A DNA stretch of 6,700 nucleotides from Collinsella sp. (GCA_014871545.1 WGSR01000083.1:1-6700), one strand, 5' to 3'. Numbered from the stretch's first letter, positions 1 through 5,796 are shown. The notes: generated by a model from the sequence alone, not told the origin. Made by a program: numbers and translations.

Positions 1-103
1 AACCCATACATGATAGCGTGCGCAGGCAAACCTGCATATAACCCGCACGGAATGATTGGTGCAAACAAACCTGACCCCATTGCACCAAGGGCTTGCTTTT
101 TGG
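1..103. other. Region downstream of the M20 peptidase gene; weak inverted repeats only
   Basis: This stretch after the peptidase stop holds no supportable gene. It contains a 9-bp perfect inverted repeat (TTGGTGCAA at 56-64, TTGCACCAA at 80-88, 15-base spacer) and a smaller 5-bp hairpin at 22-35. On the minus strand neither is followed by a run of T, so neither is a convincing rho-independent terminator for the operon. On the plus strand the larger repeat is followed after a few bases by a T-rich stretch (about 96-101), so it could terminate a convergent transcript arriving from the left, which cannot be checked in this window. Confidence 0.4.
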
Positions 104-1531
104 CTAGAGCGTTTGGAGTAGAGCGATGAGGAAGCGGATGCCTTGGAGGTAGGCGCGACGGGTGATGCGCTCGTTGGTGCCGTGGACACCGCGGTCACAT
201 TCGTCATCGTCGACCACAAAGGCGGAGAAGCGGATGCACTCGTGACAAATGCGCTGGTAGTTGGCGGCATCGGTTGCACCAATCACGGTCGAGGGCACAA
301 TGCTCATCGGCTCTTGGCCCACCGCAGACGATCCGTTTTCCTCCGTCCCCTTGGGATCACGGAAATAGCGGGCGGCGATGGCGCGGACGGCCTCGAGCCC
401 CGGACCGCCCACGCGCGGGGACGGCGAGGGCTCGGAGCTGCCGGGGCCCAGCTCGACCTCGACTCGGTCAGCGAGCCCAGCGGCGGCAACGGCCTCGCGG
501 CAGCAGGCCACGACATCGGCCACGCTCGTACCCTCGAGCATGCGGAAGTTGATATTTGCCCACATATCCTGCGGCATTACGTTGGCACCGGTACTGCCGC
601 CTTCGATTTGCGTGGGCGCGCAGGTGGTGGTCACAAGCGGGTACAGCTTTTTGCTGGCGAGGCAGTCGCGCACGATGGCATCCTTGCTGGCAGCAATCTC
701 GTCTGCGGCATAAAGCCCCAGCTCGATGAGCTGCGCGGCAAGCAGATCGGTCACACGCGCCGGCCACTCGATATCGCAAATCGCGGCAATAGCGCGGCTG
801 AGCACTTCGAGCGACGTGCCGCCGTAAGGGTTGGAAGAATGCCCGCCTTCGCTCTTCGTCCTGAGCACGATATCGGCATATCCCTTCTCGGCAAGATCGG
901 CATGCATAAGCCAACCCTCACCCGCGCTGTACTCGGCAGCCGCAACGATACGATAGTCGCCCTCGTCGATCAGGTACTCAAGCTCAACGCCACGCTCCTC
1001 GAGCGCGCGGCCAATGGCACCCGCGCCGCACTGCGTGGTCTCCTCATCCTGGCCAAAAGCCAGCAGCAGGGTTCGCTCGTGTTGCCAGCCGTGCGCCAGC
1101 GCATACTCAACGGCCTCCAGGATGCCCGCAACCTGGTCTTTCATATCGATGGCGCCGCGACCCCAAATATAGGTGTCGTCCACGTGCCCGCTAAAGGGAT
1201 CGTGCGTCCAGTCCGTCTCGGTGCCCGGCACCACGGGAACCACGTCCATGTGGCCCATGAGCATGACCGGCTTGAGGGCGGGGTCGGCGCCGGCAAGCGT
1301 CACGAGCAGCGAATGGTCGATGAGCTCGACCTCGCCCGTCGCAAACACGCGCGGCCAGGCCTGCTGCATATAGGCGCGCAGGTCGGCAAACGCCTGCCAG
1401 TCCACCGTCTGGGCATCCATGCTCGAAATCGTCGGAAACGACAGCACGCGGCCCAGGCGCTCGCATGCGCCGACCTCGTCGATATCGGCAAAATCATCCT
1501 CGTGCGCAAAGAAACGCCAAACCTCGGCCAT
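104..1531 (-). CDS. M20 family metallopeptidase, carboxypeptidase S/PM20D1-like
   Basis: Predicted cytoplasmic di-zinc hydrolase that cleaves an amide bond next to a free carboxylate, as in small peptides or N-acyl amino acids. The 475-residue product carries the M20 signature in order: GHMDVVP (His94, Asp96), GRGAIDMKD with bridging Asp129, the Glu163-Glu164 pair in QDEET (catalytic base and metal ligand), IDEGD near 188-192, the dimerisation-domain EGGHSSNP with His231, GATD near 418-421, and the final ligand in VHGTNER (His450). The DEG, AEKGY and HGTNER blocks and the length fit the CPS1/PM20D1 branch better than DapE, PepT or M20D amidohydrolases. No signal peptide is seen. The start at 1531 is chosen because AAAGGA lies 6-7 bases upstream; an in-frame ATG 18 codons earlier lies within the intergenic hairpin. 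The gene is last in the ABC importer operon, 72 bases after the ATPase. Family assignment is strong; the exact substrate is unknown. Confidence 0.9.
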   Translation of the reverse strand: MAEVWRFFAHEDDFADIDEVGACERLGRVLSFPTISSMDAQTVDWQAFADLRAYMQQAWPRVFATGEVELIDHSLLVTLAGADPALKPVMLMGHMDVVPVVPGTETDWTHDPFSGHVDDTYIWGRGAIDMKDQVAGILEAVEYALAHGWQHERTLLLAFGQDEETTQCGAGAIGRALEERGVELEYLIDEGDYRIVAAAEYSAGEGWLMHADLAEKGYADIVLRTKSEGGHSSNPYGGTSLEVLSRAIAAICDIEWPARVTDLLAAQLIELGLYAADEIAASKDAIVRDCLASKKLYPLVTTTCAPTQIEGGSTGANVMPQDMWANINFRMLEGTSVADVVACCREAVAAAGLADRVEVELGPGSSEPSPSPRVGGPGLEAVRAIAARYFRDPKGTEENGSSAVGQEPMSIVPSTVIGATDAANYQRICHECIRFSAFVVDDDECDRGVHGTNERITRRAYLQGIRFLIALLQTL

Positions 1532-1549
1532 GACATCCTTTCGATTGTG

Positions 1550-1585
1550 ATGACGAGGGCCGCCCCACCGGAGCGGCCCTGTCAT
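1550..1585 (-). other. Intercistronic hairpin between the ATPase and M20 peptidase genes
   Basis: An 8-bp GC-rich stem (AGGGCCGC/GCGGCCCT, 9-base loop) is extended outward by a 5-bp stem (ATGAC/GTCAT) across one bulged base. It fills half of the 72-base gap after the ATPase stop. No T-run follows on the minus strand; the Shine-Dalgarno sequence of the peptidase gene begins about 10 bases later. It is therefore more likely a leaky attenuation, RNA-processing or stability element than a full terminator. Confidence 0.5.
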
Positions 1586-1603
1586 GCAAACATTTGCGGT
1601 CGG

Positions 1604-2389
1604 TTATTTGTCCTCGAGATAACGCGAGAGAAACTCGCGGGTGCGCTGGTGCTTGGGGTTGCCGAAGAGCTCGGCCGGCGCGGCATCCTCGAGCACCACG
1701 CCCTTGTCCATAAAGACCACGCGATCGGACACGGTGCGGGCAAAGGCCATCTCGTGCGTGACGACGACCATGGTCATGCCGTCGGCAGCGAGCTTGCGCA
1801 TGACCTCGAGCACCTCTCCCACGATCTCGGGATCGAGTGCGGAGGTCGGCTCGTCGAACAGCATGATCTGCGGATTCATGCATAGGGCACGAGCGATGGC
1901 CACGCGCTGCTTTTGGCCGCCGGACAGACGACCCACGGCGGCGTGCGCGAACTTCTCGAGCCCCACGCTCGTCAGATGCTCCATCGCGACCTTCTCGGCC
2001 TCGGCCTTGCTCATCTTTTTGAGCGTGACGGGCGCGAGCGTGCAGTTATCGAGCACATCCATGTTGTTGAACAGGTTAAAGCCCTGGAACACCATGCCGA
2101 TGTCCTCGCGCAGCTTGTTGATGTTGCAGCGCTCGGCCGTGAGGTCCTGGCCGTGGAACCAGATGTGGCCCGCGTCCGGGGTCTCGAGCAGGTTGAGGCA
2201 GCGCAGGAAGGTCGACTTGCCCGAACCCGAGGCGCCGATGATGGTGACGACCTCGCCGGGGTTAACGGACAGGTCGATGCCCTTGAGCACCTCGAGCGAG
2301 CCGAAGCTCTTGCGCAGGCCCTCGACGCGGATGAGAGGCTCATTGGTCTGTGCGGCGGCCGCAACGCCGGTAATGGCGGTATCTGCCAT
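1604..2389 (-). CDS. Polar amino acid ABC transporter, ATP-binding protein (GlnQ/HisP family)
   Basis: Cytoplasmic ATPase that powers the importer formed with the adjacent permease and lipoprotein. The 261-residue product is of usual length for the GlnQ/HisP/ArtP group, apart from about 18 extra Ala/Thr-rich residues before the first strand (LIRVEGL). All nucleotide-binding motifs are intact: Walker A GASGSGKST (52-60), Q-loop FQGFNLF (Gln102), signature LSGGQKQR (155-162), Walker B with IMLFDEP (175-181) followed by TSALD, and the switch histidine in VTHEM (His212). The hallmark HEMAFAR sequence and the GIDLSVNPGE strand are typical of amino acid importers. The start at 2389 is preceded at 7 bases by GAGGAG; in-frame ATG codons further upstream lie inside the permease gene. 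It follows the permease stop by 22 bases and is probably cotranscribed with it. The family call is secure; substrate specificity is not encoded in this subunit. Confidence 0.96.
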   Translation of the reverse strand: MADTAITGVAAAAQTNEPLIRVEGLRKSFGSLEVLKGIDLSVNPGEVVTIIGASGSGKSTFLRCLNLLETPDAGHIWFHGQDLTAERCNINKLREDIGMVFQGFNLFNNMDVLDNCTLAPVTLKKMSKAEAEKVAMEHLTSVGLEKFAHAAVGRLSGGQKQRVAIARALCMNPQIMLFDEPTSALDPEIVGEVLEVMRKLAADGMTMVVVTHEMAFARTVSDRVVFMDKGVVLEDAAPAELFGNPKHQRTREFLSRYLEDK

Positions 2390-2411
2390 GATGATTCTCC
2401 TCGTCTTTAGC

Positions 2412-3560
2412 CTAGTTGGAGCTGGGCAGCGTGACCGGAGCCTCGGCGCCGAGCTTTTTGCCAAAGGCCTCGAGCAGGCGGCTCGCCACGAGCGTCAGGA
2501 TCAGGTAGACCACGAGCGCCACGCAGTAGACTTCCATCTGGCGATAGTACACGCCGGCGACGGTGGTGGTGGCGTACATGAGGTCGAACACGCCGATAAC
2601 CGAGAGCACCGACGAGTCCTTGATGTTGATAATGAGCTCGTTGGTGAGCGCCGGAATCGCGTTTTTAATGCCCTGGGGGAACACGACTTTGCGCATAGCT
2701 TGCCACTGCGACAGGCCCAGCGAGCGTGCTGCCTCGGCCTGGCCGGGATCGATGGACTCGATGCCGCCGCGCAGGACCTCCATCATGTAGGCGGTGGAGT
2801 TGAGCGAGATGGTGACGAGGCCGGCGGTGAAGGTGCTCCAAATCTGGTTGGCCTGAGCGGTCTCGAAGCCCATGCCGCGCAAAACGGTGAAGCCCGCGTA
2901 ATAGATGAGCAGACCCTGGACCATCATGGGCGTGCCGCGCACGATGGTGGAGTAGACGGTCGCAAAGCCGCGGCCGATACTCTTAAAGAAGCGCACCAGG
3001 TCGTTATCCACGCGGTCGAACGTCTGAATACGCAGGAACACAAAGAGCAGTGCCAGGAAGAATGCGATGACGGTACCGAAGGTGGCAAGCGCGATGGTGA
3101 TCTCGATACCGCGAATGAAGAAGTCCCCGCTCTTGTAGGTCATGTAGACCAGGCTCGACAAAAAGTCGCTGGGGTTGGAATCCGAGACAATGCTCACCTG
3201 CACCAGGTCGATAAATGACATGACGCAGCGGTCGACAAAGAAGATCGCCGCAATAGCAACGACGACATAGCTGCCTAGGCGCGCGCCGCGACGGAAACGC
3301 TCGGAAACAAACGGCGATTTTTCGCGATAGTCGTTCCAGTGCATGAGTTTGGTGATCAGCGCCGCCACCGACACGACGAGCCAGGCCCAAAGGATTGTCC
3401 AGAGGCAGTCTTGGAAGATACCGGTGGGGGCCAAGAAGCTCATCGGCGTGGGGTTGCGTTGGCTAAACGCCAGGCCGAGCGCCGCGATAACGCTCGTGCC
3501 CAGGTACACATAACGGTGGTCGGCCTTGATAAAGGAGGCCAGGCGATTGATGGTTTTCAT
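2412..3560 (-). CDS. Polar amino acid ABC transporter permease with an extra N-terminal membrane region
   Basis: Inner-membrane subunit forming the translocation path of the importer. The 382-residue product has a C-terminal HisM/GlnP-type domain (about 145-368): helix near 152-178, the conserved RGTP segment at 208-211 followed by an IYYAGF helix, helices near 240-263, 315-333 and 343-365, and the EAA loop at 276-296 (EAARSLG, then FPQ), which docks on the ATPase. It is longer than the roughly 215-250 residues of single-domain HisM/GlnP-type permeases. The excess is residues 1-125, which show three hydrophobic segments (about 17-34, 48-71 and 96-125) and a basic loop near 77-94. The start at 3560 has GGGAGG 4 bases upstream, and this site overlaps the TAG stop of the binding-protein gene, implying coupled translation. 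It is the only permease gene in the operon, so a homodimeric pore is inferred. Confidence 0.94.
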   Translation of the reverse strand: MKTINRLASFIKADHRYVYLGTSVIAALGLAFSQRNPTPMSFLAPTGIFQDCLWTILWAWLVVSVAALITKLMHWNDYREKSPFVSERFRRGARLGSYVVVAIAAIFFVDRCVMSFIDLVQVSIVSDSNPSDFLSSLVYMTYKSGDFFIRGIEITIALATFGTVIAFFLALLFVFLRIQTFDRVDNDLVRFFKSIGRGFATVYSTIVRGTPMMVQGLLIYYAGFTVLRGMGFETAQANQIWSTFTAGLVTISLNSTAYMMEVLRGGIESIDPGQAEAARSLGLSQWQAMRKVVFPQGIKNAIPALTNELIINIKDSSVLSVIGVFDLMYATTTVAGVYYRQMEVYCVALVVYLILTLVASRLLEAFGKKLGAEAPVTLPSSN

Positions 3561-3569
3561 GCTGCCTCC

Positions 3570-4496
3570 CTATGCCGGCTGACGGTCGAGGCACGCGTCC
3601 CACATTTGGTCGCGCTCCTCTTGGCTAATGCCCTTGAGTGTCTTGTCGATGAGCTTAAGCAGCTTGTCCGAGCCCTTGCGGCAACCGACATTTGCCGTGA
3701 CCTCCTGCTTAAAGCCCTCGCCCTCGGCAAACTGGATGGGGACGATACCGGGATTTTGGGCCATATAGCCCTTCTCATTCTCGGTGTTGTAAGTCACGGC
3801 GTCGCAGGTGCCCTGCAGCAGATTCGAAAACACCGTGGGGACCGAGTCGACCGGGTTTTTGTGGACAACGCCCGGGATCTCGTCGATGACGGTATCGAGC
3901 ATGGTGTCCTTTTGCCCGAGCACCGTAGCGCCGCTAAAGTCGCTGAGCTTGGTCGCGTTTTGGTAGGGGGAACCCTCTTTTACGAACAGGCCAAAGTAGC
4001 CAATGAAGTACGGATCGGAAAAGCCGACGGACTCCTCGCGCTCGGGCGTGGCGCTCATGCCGGCAATGATGAGGTCGATCTGGCCGTTGTTGAGCGAATC
4101 GATAAGACCCGAGAAGCTCTGTTTGACGGCAACGGGCTCGCCGCCGAGGGCCTTGCAGACGATCTTGGCGATCTGCACGTCGTAACCATCGGCATAGGCG
4201 CCCTGCACGTTGTCGATGGGGATGGTGTACTCGCTGGCTTCGGAGACCTGCCAGTCGTACGGGGCGTAGGCCGCCTCCATGCCAATGCGGATCTTGTCCT
4301 TGCCGATCACGGAATCGGACAGGTCGTCGCGACCGCCGCCCGTCGTGGGCCGAACCACCTTGAGCGTTGACGGGCGCTGACAGCCGGCAAGCGCGCCGGC
4401 GACGACGGAAGCGCTCGCAGCGAGAGCGCTACCCAAAAAGATGCGACGGCTGCATACCGGCTGTGGATGCGCGTCGCGTTGATGGGGAGAATGCAT
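3570..4496 (-). CDS. Amino acid ABC transporter substrate-binding lipoprotein (SBP_bac_3 family)
   Basis: Extracytoplasmic receptor that captures the substrate and delivers it to the permease. The 308-residue product begins with a basic region, SRRIFLG (about 16-22), a hydrophobic Ala/Ser/Val-rich segment and the lipobox ALAGC with predicted lipidated Cys39. The SRRxFL pattern resembles a twin-arginine export signal, so Tat export is possible. The mature part has family-3 binding-protein blocks: IRIGMEAAYAPYDW (69-82), GYDVQIAK (104-111), and AGMSATPERE (145-154) with Arg153, the position that usually binds the amino acid carboxylate, then FSDPYF (159-164). Two cysteines (about 271 and 302) could form a disulfide. 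The start at 4496 is chosen because AAGG lies 6 bases upstream and the signal peptide then has normal length; in-frame ATGs at 4583 and 4571 fall in the AT-rich repeat and lack a ribosome binding site. The gene is first in the operon, 9 bases before the permease. The ligand is unknown. Confidence 0.94.
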   Translation of the reverse strand: MHSPHQRDAHPQPVCSRRIFLGSALAASASVVAGALAGCQRPSTLKVVRPTTGGGRDDLSDSVIGKDKIRIGMEAAYAPYDWQVSEASEYTIPIDNVQGAYADGYDVQIAKIVCKALGGEPVAVKQSFSGLIDSLNNGQIDLIIAGMSATPEREESVGFSDPYFIGYFGLFVKEGSPYQNATKLSDFSGATVLGQKDTMLDTVIDEIPGVVHKNPVDSVPTVFSNLLQGTCDAVTYNTENEKGYMAQNPGIVPIQFAEGEGFKQEVTANVGCRKGSDKLLKLIDKTLKGISQEERDQMWDACLDRQPA

Positions 4497-4507
4497 AATC
4501 TGCCTTC

Positions 4508-4539
4508 CCTGTTGAATCGTATGCTGACGACTTAACAGG
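4508..4539 (-). promoter_or_regulatory. Leader hairpin abutting the ribosome binding site of the ABC operon
   Basis: Two 13-base arms (4508-4520 and 4527-4539) with a 6-base loop form a stem with eleven Watson-Crick pairs, one G-U wobble and one A-C mismatch in the minus-strand RNA. The outermost stem bases touch the GGGAAGG ribosome binding site of the binding-protein gene (about 4503-4510). It has no T-run and is not a terminator. A role in translation control or mRNA stability is inferred. It does not match a riboswitch or T-box that I recognise. Confidence 0.5.
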
Positions 4540-4563
4540 ATACCGCTCAGCGCTACCTCCAGC

Positions 4564-4590
4564 AAATGCATATATAAATGCATATATGCA
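4564..4590 (-). promoter_or_regulatory. AT-rich tandem repeat and palindrome upstream of the ABC operon
   Basis: The 12-mer AAATGCATATAT occurs twice back to back (4564-4575 and 4576-4587, plus-strand reading), and the second copy sits in the palindrome TGCATATATGCA (4579-4590). The tract is strikingly AT-rich in a GC-rich region and lies 68-94 bases upstream of the binding-protein start, before the leader hairpin. This is where the operon promoter or its operator is expected. No confident -35/-10 pair can be assigned. The position and symmetry suggest a regulator binding site; the regulator is unknown. Confidence 0.5.
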
Positions 4591-4614
4591 AGTTTACGAA
4601 CTGAAAACGATTGG

Positions 4615-4670
4615 TAGTCGTTGGGGACGTTCTTAAACGACTAGTCAAACAAGAACGTCCCCAACGACTA
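4615..4670. repeat. 56-bp REP-doublet/MITE-like inverted repeat
   Basis: Perfect 20-bp inverted arms (4615-4634 and 4651-4670), each carrying GTTGGGGACGTTCTT or its complement, flank a 16-base spacer that contains the palindrome GACTAGTC (4639-4646). The left half can also fold alone: TAGTCGTT (4615-4622) pairs with AACGACTA (4636-4643), leaving GGGGACGTTCTT in the loop. The right half folds more weakly (TAGTC 4642-4646 with GACTA 4666-4670). Two small hairpins in inverted orientation are the architecture of REPIN elements, and GGGGACG-type cores recall REP sequences mobilised by RAYT transposases; that link is from memory. No transposase is in the window. The element lies between the epimerase terminator and the ABC operon promoter, with no run of T after either arm. 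Confidence 0.6.
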
Positions 4671-4677
4671 GGCATGA

Positions 4678-4718
4678 AAAAGGCAAGGCATAGACCTTCT
4701 GGTCATGCCTTGCCTTTT
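4678..4718 (-). terminator. Rho-independent terminator after the aldose epimerase gene (possibly bidirectional)
   Basis: AAAAGGCAAGGCAT (4678-4691) pairs with ATGCCTTGCCTTTT (4705-4718). After one bulged base a further 4-bp stem (GACC/GGTC) closes on a TTCT loop. In the minus-strand RNA the stem ends in UUUUUC, as expected for a terminator about 70 bases beyond the epimerase stop. Reading on the plus strand the stem ends in four T, so it could act in both directions, although no plus-strand gene is seen nearby. Confidence 0.85.
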
Positions 4719-4761
4719 GAATGACAAATTGTCGCCCTGGGCGGCGCGCAGCGTCGACTAG

Positions 4762-4785
4762 TCCGCCGTTCGTCAGAACGGCGGA
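4762..4785 (-). other. Hairpin just downstream of the aldose epimerase stop codon
   Basis: TCCGCCGTTC (4762-4771) and GAACGGCGGA (4776-4785) form a perfect 10-bp stem with a GTCA loop, starting four bases after the stop codon in the direction of transcription. No T-run follows on the minus strand, so the terminator role falls to the element at 4678-4718. It may protect the 3' end of the message against exonucleases. Confidence 0.5.
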
Positions 4786-4789
4786 ACCT

Positions 4790-5683
4790 CTAGAATAAGG
4801 TGACGCTAAAGCTGCGGACGTCCGTCTCGCCCGGTGCCAGCGTAATGGTGTTGACCTTGTGCTCAAAGACATCGTCCTCGGTGTCCATGGTGGTGTGACC
4901 GGTCCAGGGCTCGAGCGCCACAAACGGAGCGTCGTTGGCGGCAGACCACACGCCAATGTACTTAAAGCCCTCAAAGTCGATCTTGACGCCGTGACCCGAC
5001 TTGCGGCCGCGCAGCGTGAGCGTGGAGCCCGGGGTATCGGTGAACATGATGGCGTCGTTATCGAAGCTGCGGTGCGTGATGGGCAGCACGTCCGAGTTAT
5101 CGGGAGCCTTGTAGCTGCCCTCGAACGTCATAAGACCGTCGGGCGTGATGATGGGAGCCTCGTTAGTCCAAGCCTCGGTAAACGCCAGCTCGTAATCCTC
5201 GAATGCCTCGTCCTCGGCACCGGGAGCCGGCACGTTAAAGGCAGGGTGACCGCCCATCGAGAACGGCAGATCCACGTCGCCGGTGTTGGTGACGGCAAAG
5301 GTCTGGGTGAGCGTAGCGTCGCCGGTGAGTGCATAGGTCATGTTGAGCTTAAAGTGGAAGGGAAAGGCCTTGAGCGACTCGGGCGTGTCGGTGATCTCGT
5401 AGGTTACCGAGGAGCCGTCCTCCGAAACCTCGACCAGCTTGTGCTCGACGATGCGCGCGAGTCCGTGGCGCGGCATCTCGCAGGTGCCGGCCGCAGACGT
5501 TGCCGTGTTGTTGCGCAGCGAACCCACAATGGGGAACAGGATGGGCGCGTGCTTGCCCCAAAAGGCGGGGTCGCCCTGCCACAGATACTCGTTGCCGTTG
5601 AGGGCAAGGCTCGTGAGCTGGGCGCCCATGGAATCGATGGCCGCGGTGAGGCCGCCGCGCTTGATGGTAGTGACGGTAGACAT
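4790..5683 (-). CDS. Aldose 1-epimerase family protein (LacX-like galactose mutarotase)
   Basis: Predicted cytoplasmic enzyme interconverting alpha and beta anomers of a hexose or related sugar. The 297-residue product fits the LacX/YeaD-like side of the aldose epimerase family. Visible blocks are EYLWQGDPAFWGKHAPILFPIVG (about 32-54), PRHGLAR (71-77) with conserved His73, FSMGGHPAFN (141-150) with His146 as the likely general acid, a beta-rich middle, and VALEPWTG (255-262) with Glu258 as the likely catalytic base. The start at 5683 is set by GGAGGA 6-7 bases upstream; an earlier in-frame ATG at 5707 precedes that site and would put it inside the gene. The gene seems to stand alone: 113 bases follow the upstream gene and a strong terminator lies beyond. 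No other sugar-pathway gene is present, so the physiological sugar is unknown. Confidence 0.92.
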   Translation of the reverse strand: MSTVTTIKRGGLTAAIDSMGAQLTSLALNGNEYLWQGDPAFWGKHAPILFPIVGSLRNNTATSAAGTCEMPRHGLARIVEHKLVEVSEDGSSVTYEITDTPESLKAFPFHFKLNMTYALTGDATLTQTFAVTNTGDVDLPFSMGGHPAFNVPAPGAEDEAFEDYELAFTEAWTNEAPIITPDGLMTFEGSYKAPDNSDVLPITHRSFDNDAIMFTDTPGSTLTLRGRKSGHGVKIDFEGFKYIGVWSAANDAPFVALEPWTGHTTMDTEDDVFEHKVNTITLAPGETDVRSFSVTLF

Positions 5684-5796
5684 GCTACTTCCTCCAAAAG
5701 TAAACAATAGTGTCGAGGGCTATTGTCCCACTCTTGGCGGCTGGACGGGACGGCAGGCGATTATTGAGTAGCCATAGCGGAATGAGCGGCGAGCGC
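5684..5796 (-). promoter_or_regulatory. Epimerase upstream region with a 7-bp inverted repeat
   Basis: ACAATAG (5704-5710) and CTATTGT (5720-5726) form a perfect inverted repeat with a 9-base spacer, ending about 20 bases upstream of the start codon and just before the GGAGGA ribosome binding site. It could be an operator or a weak hairpin. The stem is AT-rich and is followed on the minus strand by TTTACTTTT, so a weak terminator or attenuator is an alternative. AATAAT at 5760-5765 (minus reading) resembles a -10 box, but no good -35 box precedes it. A separate promoter for the epimerase is likely from gap size alone. Confidence 0.35.

Noticed and set aside
56..88. Terminator of the ABC-peptidase operon
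   Set aside because: The 9-bp inverted repeat is real, but the minus strand has no T-run after it and the 15-base loop is large. The true terminator may lie beyond the window.
143..1885. 580-codon plus-strand open frame across the peptidase gene
   Set aside because: It lies antisense to the M20 gene and part of the ATPase gene, both with intact motifs. Its product is a His/Arg/Ala/Gly-rich sequence without recognisable domains, as expected of a shadow frame in GC-rich DNA.
1641..3218. 525-codon plus-strand open frame across the ATPase and permease genes
   Set aside because: It is antisense to two well-supported genes, its composition shifts along its length, and it shows no domain. It is a shadow frame.
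3339..4370. 343-codon plus-strand open frame across the binding-protein gene
   Set aside because: It is antisense to a clear family-3 binding protein and part of the permease, with no ribosome binding site or motif of its own.
4497..4583. N-terminal extension of the binding protein from the ATG at 4583
   Set aside because: It would add 29 residues in front of a normal lipoprotein signal, begin inside the AT-rich repeat and lack a ribosome binding site; the start at 4496 has a good one.
4494..4614. Riboswitch or T-box in the ABC operon leader
   Set aside because: The leader is only about 120 bases, with one simple hairpin and no terminator/antiterminator pair or T-box sequence that I can recognise.
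4645..4974. Minus-strand frame spanning the terminator region
   Set aside because: It crosses the epimerase terminator and overlaps the epimerase gene in another frame; no domain or ribosome binding site supports it.
4859..5710. 283-codon plus-strand open frame across the epimerase gene
   Set aside because: It is antisense to the epimerase, which has conserved catalytic residues and a strong ribosome binding site.
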